DNA of 64,000 nucleotides from Paenibacillus_E sp040812395 (lineage in GTDB: Bacteria > Bacillota > Bacilli > Paenibacillales > NBRC-103111). The DNA lies in assembly GCF_040812395.1 (NCBI RefSeq), contig NZ_JBFNXH010000001.1, positions 1-64,000 of the forward strand, given 5' to 3'. How positions within the stretch are numbered: position 1 is the stretch's first letter; each line of letters starts with the position of its first letter. The translations under genes and the position numbers were made by a program. The notes under the pieces were generated by a model. That model saw only the letters and a list, made by a program, of their open reading frames with translations. It did no database searches and had not been told where the DNA came from. Positions 52,919 through 61,453 of this stretch are shown here, one piece after another.

Positions 52919-53350
52919 TTAGTTGGGCTGGTCCTTACCCTTGGTAATCAAGTTGCGCAGGCTGCCGTTTATGCAGGAGCCCCAGGCGTCCGAGCAGACG
53001 TTGTAGCATTCGTACGCGGGGATGAGGCCTACGTGTGTAAAGCGCACTTCCGTATGGTCACCCTTCTTGTCGATTTCAAAAACAATGTCAGTATCTTTCC
53101 ACTCGCTCTTGTCTTTGACGAAATTAAAGTAGTTGTCCACAATGTGCCAGACCACCTTTTTGCCAGGAACAAGTTCGGTAATTTGGATCGTGCAGCGGTG
53201 CATGTCTTGATAGTGATGCTTGAATTGCCCAAGTTCGTCGGTCCTGCCCTCGATTTCTTCAGACCACCATCCGCGGACGTTGTTGATGGCAGCAAAAACT
53301 TCATCGGGGCTTTGGTCTACTGTAAAAGAAGTGCTAAAACTCTGATTCAT
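52919..53350 (-). CDS. SRPBCC (AHSA1/START-like) domain protein
   Basis: A 143-residue protein with the helix-grip fold signature: SFSTSFTVDQSPDEVFAAIN at the start, WWSEEIEG, then strands such as VVWHIVDNYFNFVKD and the C-terminal long helix. Members bind hydrophobic ligands in a cavity; the ligand is unknown. The ATG at 53350 is supported by GGAGGAG 10 nt upstream and by the usual family start. A longer frame upstream lacks a ribosome site. Located 119 nt downstream of a zinc-type dehydrogenase gene in the same direction. Confidence 0.85.
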   Translation of the reverse strand: MNQSFSTSFTVDQSPDEVFAAINNVRGWWSEEIEGRTDELGQFKHHYQDMHRCTIQITELVPGKKVVWHIVDNYFNFVKDKSEWKDTDIVFEIDKKGDHTEVRFTHVGLIPAYECYNVCSDAWGSCINGSLRNLITKGKDQPN

Positions 53351-53469
53351 AACAGGTAATCTCCTCCTCGATATGTTATGGGAAGATTTCTCTTCCCCTT
53401 TCTCCACTCCGTCAAAGAAACCTTGCGCTACGATCTCTCGAGTGGCCTTCACCGTCTATTGGTTGGCTC

Positions 53470-54480
53470 TTAAAATACGATGCAAATCTTTCCGAAATAC
53501 GCACCTGTGCCCAAGTAACGAAGCGCATCAATGGCGTGTTCGAACGGGAACACGCGGTCAACGACGGGATGAAGCTCACAGCGTTCGATCGCACGGTTCA
53601 TCGCCTCGAACATGTCTCGGCTGCCGATGTTAATCGCTTGAAGCCGCGCTTTCCTCAGGATGGCTGGGCCAATGTCTAATTCCGCACGGGCTCCTGTCAA
53701 TAGGCCGATGATACTGATCCGCCCGCCTACTCGCAATGCAGAGAGCGACCGGTTCAGCGTAGCCGCACCGCCAACATCGACGATATGATCGGCCCCAACG
53801 CCCTTCGTCCAATCAAGAACGGCTTTATCCCAATCGGGAGTTTGCTTGTAATTGATGCCGAAATCAGCACCGAGCGCCTTCGCCCGCTCCAGCTTCTTGT
53901 CGCTGCTCGACGTAATGATTACGGTAGCGCCATGGAGTTTAGCGAATTGGAGCGCGAACAAGGAGACGCCGCCGGTTCCTTGGACGACGACTGTTTCACC
54001 GGCTTTAATCTTGCCCTCCTCGACGATGGCATGCCACGCCGTCACACCTGCGCAAGGAAGAGTGGCTGCCTCTTCATCCGTTAAGAACCCGGGTACGCGA
54101 ACCAATCCTTCCTCGGGCAAGACGGCATATTCCGCTAGAAGCCCGCCCAGCGGATATCCCAGCGTACTGATCCAGTTGACTTTCGTCGGTTCGCCGGAAA
54201 TCCAGCTCTGGGTAAAAATCGCGCTCACACGGTCGCCAACCTTGAACTTAGACGCCATCTCCCCCAAGCCCACAACTTCGCCGACGCCGTCCGATACAGG
54301 GATAAGTGGCAGCTTCATGTTCGGGTCAAACAATCCATCGATCACTCCCCGTTCGCGGGAGTTAAGCGAAACCGCCAGCATCTTGATGAGCACTTCGCTA
54401 GGACCGGGAACCGGGACGGGATGTTCAGCCCCCTTCACATTTTCGATTCCGAAACCGCCTTGTATTTCATATGCTTTCAT
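53470..54480 (-). CDS. Zinc-type alcohol dehydrogenase-like NAD(P)-dependent oxidoreductase (MDR superfamily)
   Basis: A 336-residue medium-chain dehydrogenase/reductase. The N-terminal GroES-like domain (about 20-140) has VLIKMLAVSLNSRERGVIDG and PVSDGVGEVVGLGE. The Rossmann domain has VVVQGTGGVSLFALQFAKLHG. The catalytic zinc Cys/His set is not complete (Asn-Ser in place of the usual Cys at position about 38), so it is probably a zinc-free enone/quinone reductase-like member. GGAGAG lies 7 nt before the ATG at 54480. A consensus promoter with an embedded dyad lies about 195 nt upstream. Confidence 0.87.
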   Translation of the reverse strand: MKAYEIQGGFGIENVKGAEHPVPVPGPSEVLIKMLAVSLNSRERGVIDGLFDPNMKLPLIPVSDGVGEVVGLGEMASKFKVGDRVSAIFTQSWISGEPTKVNWISTLGYPLGGLLAEYAVLPEEGLVRVPGFLTDEEAATLPCAGVTAWHAIVEEGKIKAGETVVVQGTGGVSLFALQFAKLHGATVIITSSSDKKLERAKALGADFGINYKQTPDWDKAVLDWTKGVGADHIVDVGGAATLNRSLSALRVGGRISIIGLLTGARAELDIGPAILRKARLQAINIGSRDMFEAMNRAIERCELHPVVDRVFPFEHAIDALRYLGTGAYFGKICIVF

Positions 54481-54675
54481 TGGACATCTCTCCTTCAAAT
54501 AGCAAGCCGCCATTGTTAAATACTTCCATACTACCTTCATCTTTGCGAATATCCTTTTCGGATACGCCTCGCGAAACGATTTCTTGACCGAAAAAACTGC
54601 TTAGTGAATCCGGTGTTCGTTAGGTCTGCCCAAAGCTTCTCGTCTGTAGTTGCGAGGTAAATTTATCCATGCCCC
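54481..54675 (-). other. Long leader of the MDR oxidoreductase transcript
   Basis: About 190 nt between promoter and start codon. A short frame beginning at the ATG at about 54669 (MDKFTSQLQTRSFGQT) directly follows GGGGC; whether it is translated is unclear. It may be a remnant of a deleted regulator gene. Confidence 0.3.
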
Positions 54676-54705
54676 TATTATATGCAACTATTTAGTTGCA
54701 TGTCA
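54676..54705 (-). promoter_or_regulatory. Consensus promoter with operator dyad inside the spacer
   Basis: On the minus strand perfect TTGACA (54705-54700) and TATAAT (54681-54676) are separated by 18 bp. The spacer lies within the palindrome ATGCAACTAAATAGTTGCAT (54700-54681). A repressor bound there would block polymerase directly, so a strong but tightly repressed promoter is likely. The dyad type fits MarR, HxlR or TetR family regulators; none is encoded beside it. Confidence 0.7.
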
Positions 54706-54748
54706 AGCCATGGGACCGCCACGCGGCTAACGATATATGTTTAAATTC

Positions 54749-54786
54749 AAAACGGACTCACCTTCAAATAAAGGCGAGTCCGTTTT
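54749..54786 (-). terminator. Terminator of the phosphotransferase gene
   Basis: AAAACGGACTC pairs with GAGTCCGTTTT, with further CC/GG pairing inside; the T-run is part of the arm and it works in both directions. Confidence 0.8.
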
Positions 54787-54803
54787 GTTATCAATTCCAT
54801 GTT

Positions 54804-55790
54804 CTAATGAATTTCCATACCAAAACAAAGAGATTCTTCGTCCATGGATTTTATTATCATTTCTCTCAAGTTTATTAACCATTCAGGCTCGTTAGCCCAC
54901 TTCTCTGACATTGACCTAAGACAGCGAATATATCCATATAAATTAGCAAACCTCCTGCATGCTGGCATAATAGCTGAAAAATCCTCTGAAATAGCATATT
55001 CAGTAAGGTATCCATTCAAAAAGCATTGTTTTTTCTGATTAAAAATATCACTTGGCATACAGTCTCTCAAACTATCAAGTGCCTGTTCAATATCCATTAC
55101 TTACCAATGATACATTGCATCATCGAAATCAATAACGTTACAAGATTCAGTTGCTTCATCATAAAAGACATTATCACATTCAAAATCATAATGAATAAGC
55201 CCAAAATTTTGTTTTGTAGTCGGAATAGAAGAAAAATACTCATGCAATCGTTTAGATTCCATTAATGCTGCCGTTTCTTGTGGGAAATCAATTAAAACGT
55301 CTTGAATCCAAGCCAATACATCACTGTATGACCATCTCTTGTAGTTAGTAGGTGCATACTCACTAGATAAATAATGAAGTTTCCCTAATGCTTTTCCATA
55401 GCTAAATACGATTCCATCACTAAAATCTGTCTTACTAATCTGTACTCCTGATACACGTTTAAATACTGATGCATAGTAATCACCCCATGGTGTTTGCGCC
55501 TCCACAAGCTCTTCCCCATTTTTTGACACAACCGATTCAAGGGCTCCATAGCTTTTTGTGCAGAGGTAAGATATAAAATCGAGTTCCGCTAACATATTCT
55601 CTTTACTTTTCTCTGTTTTTGGAGCAAATCTCAAAAGTCGGGTTTTTCCTGCAAGCTGAAATGGATAAATAGCATTTGAAGATATTCTATAATACTGAAA
55701 CATATCAATTGATTCCTTGTCGTATTCCCAGTTTCCCAAAAGCATTTCGGCTAAATTCTCATTATTAAAAAGATATTTTAATTTCAACAT
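54804..55790 (-). pseudogene. Aminoglycoside phosphotransferase-family gene interrupted by one stop codon
   Basis: Two frames form one gene: the first (55790 to 55101) carries the kinase fold ending FGLIHYDFECDNVFYD and NVIDFDDAMYHW, with Brenner-motif-like catalytic Asp and the metal-binding Asp of IDFDD. The second (from 55097) begins MDIEQALDSLRDCMPSDIF and continues in the same reading phase after TAA GTA. Relatives I remember read FDDAMYHWY followed by the same helical tail, so a Tyr codon has become TAA at 55103-55101. Everything else is intact and codon use is uniform. AAGGAG lies 7 nt before the ATG at 55790. Either a recent pseudogene, a readthrough site or a sequencing error; without the tail the kinase lobe is probably unstable. 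Confidence 0.8.
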
Positions 55791-55838
55791 AGACATTCTC
55801 CTTATCATTTCATAAAAATTTCCTTTATTTTTGCGCGC

Positions 55839-55872
55839 AAAAAGACCGCAAGGTTATACCTGCGGTCTTTTT
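55839..55872 (-). terminator. Hairpin terminator
   Basis: AAAAAGACCGCA pairs with TGCGGTCTTTTT (12-bp arms), 50 nt ahead of the phosphotransferase start. It probably ends transcription from upstream on the minus strand. Confidence 0.75.
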
Positions 55873-55879
55873 AATCCTT

Positions 55880-56178
55880 AAAGAGGGTACAACAAATAGA
55901 CCCTCTCAATAATAGAAAAATGAGCAGCAATATCCTTTAAAGTGGCAGACTAATGTCTGCCTTCAATATTCAGTTAAGAATCACCTTTAAAATAACAGTA
56001 GTAGTAATAGCCCGGCGTTTCATGCCGCTCACTCCCTTCAAAATCATGTTAATTTCATATTACCCTAGATTATTCATAGCAGCAATTTCCAATTCCAATT
56101 AAATGGAAATGATTGCATTGGAGCAGCGCATGGCCTGTCTTTCCCTGACGCACAGGCTGAATAGCCTTCCATCCGTTT
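55880..56178 (-). other. Non-coding region with two small hairpins and a possible short peptide
   Basis: Contains GGCAGAC/GTCTGCC (55942-55960) and GGGT/ACCC (55886-55905) stems. A 17-codon frame from the ATG at about 56023 (MKRRAITTTVILKVILN) has AAGGGAG 8 nt upstream. Whether it is expressed cannot be judged. Confidence 0.3.
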
Positions 56179-56292
56179 CCTGTGCGGCGACAGCTTTTGC
56201 ACAAGTCCGGCTTCCTCTGAATATTTGGCCAGAATCTTTCGTATTCCCCGATCCGTATTTTTTTCTTCCACGATGATTCGAACACTTCATGA
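56179..56292 (-). pseudogene. Relic of a tyrosine recombinase/integrase
   Basis: FESSWKKK in one frame and, after a one-base shift in a run of A residues, TDRGIRKILAKYSEEAGLVQ and LSPHR in the next. This resembles the region before box II of XerC/D-like recombinases, where SPHxLRH follows. After SPHR the similarity ends, so the catalytic HxxR, His and Tyr are lost. Confidence 0.45.
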
Positions 56293-56331
56293 CAGCTTCG
56301 CTGGAAGTCCCCTTACTAGAAAATATAATGC

Positions 56332-56380
56332 GTGCATATTGCACATAATTATGTTATTGTAATTTATGTGCAATATGCAC
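56332..56380 (+). promoter_or_regulatory. 17-bp inverted repeat operator ahead of an oxidoreductase gene
   Basis: GTGCATATTGCACATAA (56332-56348) and TTATGTGCAATATGCAC (56364-56380) are exact reverse complements separated by 15 bp. Each arm also contains a smaller dyad (GTGCA-N3-TGCAC), so two repressor dimers could bind around the promoter (TTGCAC at 56339, AT-rich -10 near 56358). Confidence 0.65.
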
Positions 56381-56407
56381 ATAATACAAGTGGGAAGGAT
56401 GTTATCT

Positions 56408-57364
56408 ATGAAAGCAGCTATCGTAAGACAAAAGGGGGCAATTCCCGAATTTAGTCATTTTGATTCACCCGTCCCAACAAGCGGACAATTTTTAATTAAC
56501 GTTTCTCAAGTAGCCTTGAGTCGAGTTAGCAAGTTCGGTTCAATGGGTATGCATTACTTATCAGAAATGAATTTTCCTATTATCGCCGGTATTGACGGTG
56601 TCGGTACTTTGGAAGATGGATCTCGCGTATACTTTGCGCTACCTGCTGCTCCTTATGGTAGCTTGGCTGAGCAAACAGTCGTCAGCGAAAAGCAGATTGT
56701 CCGTTTACCAGATGGAATTGATGATATTACTGCTGCCGCTATCGCCAACCCAGCTATGTCATCATGGGCTGCATTGGTATTTCGAGCTCGCTTTCAACCT
56801 GGCCAAACTGTTCTGATTAATGGGGGAACTGGGGCATCCGGCAGCTTAGCTGTTAAGATTGCCAGGTATTTGGGAGCAAAGAAGATTATAGTTACTGGTC
56901 GGAGCGAATCAAAGTTGCAAGCTCTCGAAGCTGACGTGGCCATTGCATTTGATATGACTATCGACGATGGACAAGAATTGTTCGAAAACGCCATGAAGTC
57001 AGTTGTAACGGAAGGTGTGGACGTTGTTTTGGATTATCTTTGGGGAGATAGTGCCATTGCCATCATGTCAGCTATCGCTAAGGTAAATTCAGAATACACA
57101 ACACGTTTTGTGAGCATTGGAACTTCATCCGGACAAGAAAGCATCACAATCCCATCTTCAATTCTTCGCTCATCAAAAATCGAATTACTGGGTAGCGGTG
57201 GTAAGAGTGTTTCTAAGTCTGAAATGCTATCAGCCGTGAAAAGTGTATTTGATATGGTCGCCGAAGAGAACATTAAAATCGCCACTACGGAGTTTGTTCT
57301 TGAAGACATCGAGGCTGCTTGGCATGCGCCTTTGACGCCTCGTCCCGTTGTAAAGGTACAATAA
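56408..57364 (+). CDS. Quinone-oxidoreductase-like MDR family protein
   Basis: A 318-residue medium-chain dehydrogenase/reductase. The GroES-like domain occupies about 1-115 (FPIIAGIDGVGTLEDG), followed by the nucleotide-binding Rossmann domain with VLINGGTGASGSLAVKIARY (GxGxxG variant) and IVTGRSESKLQAL. Zinc ligands are absent. It resembles NADPH:quinone or enone reductases. GGAAGG lies 9 nt before the ATG at 56408. It is preceded by an unusually clear operator, so it is probably induced by a small molecule, but no regulator gene is beside it. Confidence 0.85.
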   Translation: MKAAIVRQKGAIPEFSHFDSPVPTSGQFLINVSQVALSRVSKFGSMGMHYLSEMNFPIIAGIDGVGTLEDGSRVYFALPAAPYGSLAEQTVVSEKQIVRLPDGIDDITAAAIANPAMSSWAALVFRARFQPGQTVLINGGTGASGSLAVKIARYLGAKKIIVTGRSESKLQALEADVAIAFDMTIDDGQELFENAMKSVVTEGVDVVLDYLWGDSAIAIMSAIAKVNSEYTTRFVSIGTSSGQESITIPSSILRSSKIELLGSGGKSVSKSEMLSAVKSVFDMVAEENIKIATTEFVLEDIEAAWHAPLTPRPVVKVQ

Positions 57365-57481
57365 AACACACATGGAAAATGAAATTTTTAAAGCGCTGGC
57401 GTTAATATGGAGGACGTTAGTCGTAAGATATGAAATATTGTCGTAGGATTGTTATTTAATCAGCCTTAAGGAGTGATGGAG

Positions 57482-58684
57482 ATGGCGCGCGTTTTATTTA
57501 TTTGTATTGGATCAGAGGGACACATCAATCCAACTATAGGCGTTGTGCAAGAGCTAATTTCACGCGGTGAAGAGGTCGTGTACTTTACCATAGAAGCTTT
57601 TCGGGAGCGAATTGGGAATCTTGGGGCTACAGTACGAACCTTTGATGATCAAACATTAATTAGAGCCCTTCTCTCAGGTGGAAGAGACTATTTACACCAA
57701 GAAGTCAACGGTCTTTTACTTACGGCTGATATCGTCATTCCAAGCGTTCTTGAACAAATCAAAGATGAGCATTTTGATTATATCATCCATGATTCCATGA
57801 TGGGTTGTGGACGTATACTCGCTCAAATTCTTAAACTTCCTGCAATCAATTCTTGCACTTCTTTTGCTCTATCAAATGTATCATTTGATCAAGCGTTGGA
57901 AGATTTTTCTACGACAGTCCCAGAAGAGATCGTTAAACCGATAATCGACACCTATCAAAGCCTGACGGCCAAGGTGAAAGACAGCTATAATGTGGAGATT
58001 CATTCGCCTTACGAAGTATTCTTTAATCCTGCACCGATTACAATCGTTTATACAACAAAGGAGTTTCAACCAAATGTAGAAACATTCGATCAATCTTTTA
58101 AGTTTGTAGGTCCGTCTATCTCAGCAAGCGTAACGCATGAGGACTTCGACTTGACCTCGATCAAGGAGAAGAACCCCATTTATATTTCGTTGGGTACAGT
58201 CTTTAACCAATCGTTAGATTTTTATAAGCTATGTTTTGAAGCATTGGGAAACACGGATCATACGATTGTCCTGTCTATTGGCAATAGCACCTCTATTTCT
58301 GACTTAGGGGAAATTCCCGCTAATTTCATTGTAAAAAATTATGTTCCACAAACGGATGTCCTGCAATACACGAAACTATTTATTACACATGGTGGTATGA
58401 ACAGTACCACTGAAGGCTTCTATTGCGGTGTTCCGCTAATTGTAATCCCACAAAGCGCAGATCAGCCGATCATTGCGGGGCAAGTCGCCAAAATCGGAGC
58501 TGGCATTCAATTGCAGATGCAAAGCTTGACTGCAAATCAGCTGCGTGAAGCCGTAGATCATGTGTTAAGCCATTCATCCTTCAAGGAAGTTGCTGCAACT
58601 ATGAAGGAATCCTTTCGAAAATCTGGCGGGTATCATCAAGCTGTTGATGAGATTTTCGAATTTAAAAGACAAAACCATATCTAA
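57482..58684 (+). CDS. UDP-glycosyltransferase, MGT (macrolide glycosyltransferase) family
   Basis: A 400-residue GT1-type enzyme with two Rossmann domains. The N-terminal acceptor domain starts ARVLFICIGSEGHINPTIGV with the catalytic-type His in GHINP. The C-terminal donor domain has NPIYISLGTVFNQ and the sugar-nucleotide site FITHGGMNSTTEGFYCGVP, then PQSADQP. The best relatives are macrolide glycosyltransferases and YjiC-like enzymes, which transfer glucose to macrolides, flavonoids or other phenols. GGAG lies 8 nt before the ATG at 57482, preferred to the upstream GTG and ATG in the same frame. A detoxification role is likely. Confidence 0.9.
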   Translation: MARVLFICIGSEGHINPTIGVVQELISRGEEVVYFTIEAFRERIGNLGATVRTFDDQTLIRALLSGGRDYLHQEVNGLLLTADIVIPSVLEQIKDEHFDYIIHDSMMGCGRILAQILKLPAINSCTSFALSNVSFDQALEDFSTTVPEEIVKPIIDTYQSLTAKVKDSYNVEIHSPYEVFFNPAPITIVYTTKEFQPNVETFDQSFKFVGPSISASVTHEDFDLTSIKEKNPIYISLGTVFNQSLDFYKLCFEALGNTDHTIVLSIGNSTSISDLGEIPANFIVKNYVPQTDVLQYTKLFITHGGMNSTTEGFYCGVPLIVIPQSADQPIIAGQVAKIGAGIQLQMQSLTANQLREAVDHVLSHSSFKEVAATMKESFRKSGGYHQAVDEIFEFKRQNHI

Positions 58685-58725
58685 CATGTAAACCTAAAAG
58701 AGAGAGTCCATCCTATTATGGATGG

Positions 58726-58758
58726 TCAGGCTGTCGAGAAAGTATCGGCAGCCTTCTT
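58726..58758 (+). terminator. Terminator of the glycosyltransferase gene
   Basis: AGGCTGTCGA pairs with TCGGCAGCCT with one G-T or mismatched position, followed by TTCTTT. Confidence 0.65.
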
Positions 58759-58935
58759 TATGTTCAACTTATTTAACACGACACCGCGTTAATACCCCAT
58801 GACTAAATGTTTAGCGCGAAGACGTCCGAAGGCCGCGTCACTGAAGTAGGGATGCCATTCGAATCTCGATAAACAACTCTTCGTCACCTCTGCGTCCGTT
58901 TTTTCCTCTTGAAGCTGACTTAGAAGTAGAGAATC

Positions 58936-58965
58936 GTATGTTCTCCCTCCATTCAGGGCACGCTA
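58936..58965 (+). promoter_or_regulatory. Candidate sigma-G (forespore) promoter of the second ger operon
   Basis: GTATG (58936-58940) fits the sigma-G -35 pattern, and CACGCTA (58959-58965), 18 bp on, matches five of seven positions of CATACTA. It lies 38 nt before the ger start codon. ger operons are known to be transcribed by sigma-G. Confidence 0.4.
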
Positions 58966-59002
58966 AGCAAAATGGTAAAGTGAGGGAATTGGAGGACAAG
59001 GT

Positions 59003-60340
59003 ATGATCGAACAAATCCGCGACGAAATGAATAATCCATCTGATCTTTCCTATGACACTCTGGACAATGGATACATCCAAATGGAGATTTGTTATTTCCC
59101 TTCTCTTTGCGATCAGACATTGATCAAAGATGGATTAATTGTCCCTTATTCCTATTGTTTTGATCCAGAAGAATTCGATCGTATGCTCAACTCGAATCCC
59201 AACTTTGGCAAAGTAGATCATCCCGAATATTGGACGCAATTACTGCTGAAAGGCACACTTTTGTTCAAAATTGAAGATCAAGTGTTTCGTTATGATGTCC
59301 AACGTAAAATGCAGGATAAGCCTGATGAAGTTCAAGTAGAAGCAGCTCTTCAAGGTCCTCAAACTGCGCTGACTGAAGATTTGGATCTAAACATCAGCCT
59401 TATACGTCTACGGTATAACGTCCCTTCTCTATGCGTGGAACAGCACATCCTCGGTGAAATCTCGAAATCACGCGTTACAGTGCTCTACGACAAAGATCTT
59501 GTTAATGAAGATGTACTCAAACTATTGAACGAGCGGTTGCCTAAGGTTCGCATCAAGATGCTCCGTGCTGCCGGTCAGTTGATGCAGGAGCTTTCAGGAC
59601 GTAGGCACAGGTTTTTTCCAATCATTCTTCAAACAGAAAGACCTGACCGCATCTCAATCATGTTGGAACGCGGAAAAATTGCCCTTCTTCAGGATGGAAG
59701 CCGATTCGGCCTCCTTTTTCCTGTGCGGCTTTTCGATTTCCTTCACGCGATGGACGACGATTATGAATCATTTTGGATGAGTAAATGTCTCCTGGTTCTC
59801 CGCTATTTCGCGATGCTTTTAACAATTACTTTACCCGCTCTTTATATCTCTATTGTCTCATATAATCCTGAAGTGCTGCGTGTCCAATTGACACTATCGA
59901 TAGCGGGAAGCAGGGTCGTCGTCCCCTACCCTGCGTTCATCGAGGTCATTATCATGCTGTTTATGATCGAAGCATTGAACGAGGCAAGTCTTCGCCTTCC
60001 ACGCTATATCGGTTCAACAGCTACAACCGTTGGAGGCTTGATTCTAGGCCAATCCATCCAACAGGCAGGATTAGTGAGCAGCATTATGATTATCGTAACT
60101 TCGGTCGTCGCAATTTCAAATTTCGTTATTCCAAACAACGGCTTTGGATATTCAGTTCGGTTCATTAAATACATCTTCGTATTGGGTTCTATTTTCTTTG
60201 GACTGCTTGGCGTGGTCGTTCTTCTCTTCACATTGATCGTCTATTGGTGCAATCTTAGAAGCTTTGGCCAACCTTATTTAGCTATGTACGTACCGAAAAT
60301 GGAGGCGAAAGCGCATCATCATGGAAAGGGGGCAAAGTAA
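59003..60340 (+). CDS. Spore germination protein, GerA family (short A subunit)
   Basis: A 445-residue A-subunit protein, shorter than the usual 480-510. The soluble N-terminal part (1-230) holds the family segments VEAALQGPQTALTEDLDLNI and IILQTERPDRI. The membrane part begins near 255 and contains LPALYISIVSYNPEVLRVQL and EALNEASLRLPRYIGSTATT. GGAGG lies 7 nt before the ATG. The first 60-70 residues of typical A subunits (the region with the F-N-C segment) are missing or diverged. It heads an A-B-C operon that differs in order from the one at 4830. Confidence 0.9.
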   Translation: MIEQIRDEMNNPSDLSYDTLDNGYIQMEICYFPSLCDQTLIKDGLIVPYSYCFDPEEFDRMLNSNPNFGKVDHPEYWTQLLLKGTLLFKIEDQVFRYDVQRKMQDKPDEVQVEAALQGPQTALTEDLDLNISLIRLRYNVPSLCVEQHILGEISKSRVTVLYDKDLVNEDVLKLLNERLPKVRIKMLRAAGQLMQELSGRRHRFFPIILQTERPDRISIMLERGKIALLQDGSRFGLLFPVRLFDFLHAMDDDYESFWMSKCLLVLRYFAMLLTITLPALYISIVSYNPEVLRVQLTLSIAGSRVVVPYPAFIEVIIMLFMIEALNEASLRLPRYIGSTATTVGGLILGQSIQQAGLVSSIMIIVTSVVAISNFVIPNNGFGYSVRFIKYIFVLGSIFFGLLGVVVLLFTLIVYWCNLRSFGQPYLAMYVPKMEAKAHHHGKGAK

Positions 60341-60343
60341 GGA

Positions 60344-61453
60344 ATGTCCCGTTATACCTACTACCATGTTCTCTATGTCGGAATGATAAACATTATGATG
60401 TTCGTTCCTTCATTACTTATAAGAGATAGGTTTAATGGCGCGATTTCGGGCATGCTCATCGCAACGGTCATTGGAACCATTCTCTCACTCGTGACGATGG
60501 CCTGCTTTGAACGATTCCCTGGTCTGGGTTTCCCCGAAATATGTGATCTTTATTTACCTAGATGGCTTTCCAATGTTACTAACTTATATGCTGGATTATT
60601 TATCTGGTTACCTGCTGGAACCATTGTCATCTACTCTTATTCCGAGACGGTACGGATGTTCTTCTACCCTGACATGAATCCATATCTTAACTTGCTGCTC
60701 ATGGCAAGCGCCGCAGTTTGGGCAAGTAGCCGATCAACCCGTTCGGTCCAATTCATCCATGAGATCATGATGATCATGAGTTCTCCTCTGCTTATTATGT
60801 TTCTGTTCAAAGGTATTTTTAACGAAAACCTGAACTGGGACGCCATACGTTACGTTGCCGGTTATGTAAACAAGCCGCCAACTTTCATAACAGTCGCAGC
60901 CTCTACTTTTTTGTTTTCCGGCTATACGAGCCTCGTCATCTTCAATCGACTGCATGTCGCGGGGTTTAAGTTCCGCTTTCGTTGGGTCGTTCCTTTGTTC
61001 GGAACTTTGTTCCTCGCCGTTACTTTTTTCGTTCCTATTGGCTTCCACGGAACCGTAGGCGTGCAAGATTACGTCTACCTGTGGAGCATGACAGCGGACT
61101 CCATGGTTATGGAATACGGTTTCATCAACAGAGTATTGTTCGTCTTTCTGCTCCTCTTCACTGGACTTTCGCTTCTGTTCGTGATGAACACTTGGCATAC
61201 GACCATTATGCTTATCAGGCATACAATTGCCCGAACTGTCACAGTAGAAGAAGATCCTGTTCCCCATATTAACTTATGGTTAGCGTTAGCAATCGGCGCT
61301 GCCTCTTTCGTTTTTATGAAATTTGTAAATTTAGAAAAAAACGAATTTATAACCAAAGTATGGATTGTCACGCGCTTTTTCACAGAAATCATATTCCTTT
61401 TCATGATGCTCTATTTCGTATGGAAGAGAAAGAAGGAGAAATCATGCACGTAA
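60344..61453 (+). CDS. Spore germination protein, GerB family (B subunit)
   Basis: A 369-residue membrane protein with about ten helices and the GerB pattern YYHVLYVGMINIMMFVPSLL at the start and PEICDLYLPRWLSNVTNLYA near residue 65. It starts 3 nt after the A-subunit stop, with GGGG about 10 nt upstream, and its end overlaps the C-subunit start by 10 nt. It probably forms the membrane transporter-like core of the germinant receptor. Confidence 0.88.
   Translation: MSRYTYYHVLYVGMINIMMFVPSLLIRDRFNGAISGMLIATVIGTILSLVTMACFERFPGLGFPEICDLYLPRWLSNVTNLYAGLFIWLPAGTIVIYSYSETVRMFFYPDMNPYLNLLLMASAAVWASSRSTRSVQFIHEIMMIMSSPLLIMFLFKGIFNENLNWDAIRYVAGYVNKPPTFITVAASTFLFSGYTSLVIFNRLHVAGFKFRFRWVVPLFGTLFLAVTFFVPIGFHGTVGVQDYVYLWSMTADSMVMEYGFINRVLFVFLLLFTGLSLLFVMNTWHTTIMLIRHTIARTVTVEEDPVPHINLWLALAIGAASFVFMKFVNLEKNEFITKVWIVTRFFTEIIFLFMMLYFVWKRKKEKSCT

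Noticed and set aside
53852..54502. 216-codon plus-strand frame over the MDR oxidoreductase gene
   Set aside because: Shadow of a GC-rich coding region; low-complexity Ser/Pro/Thr sequence.
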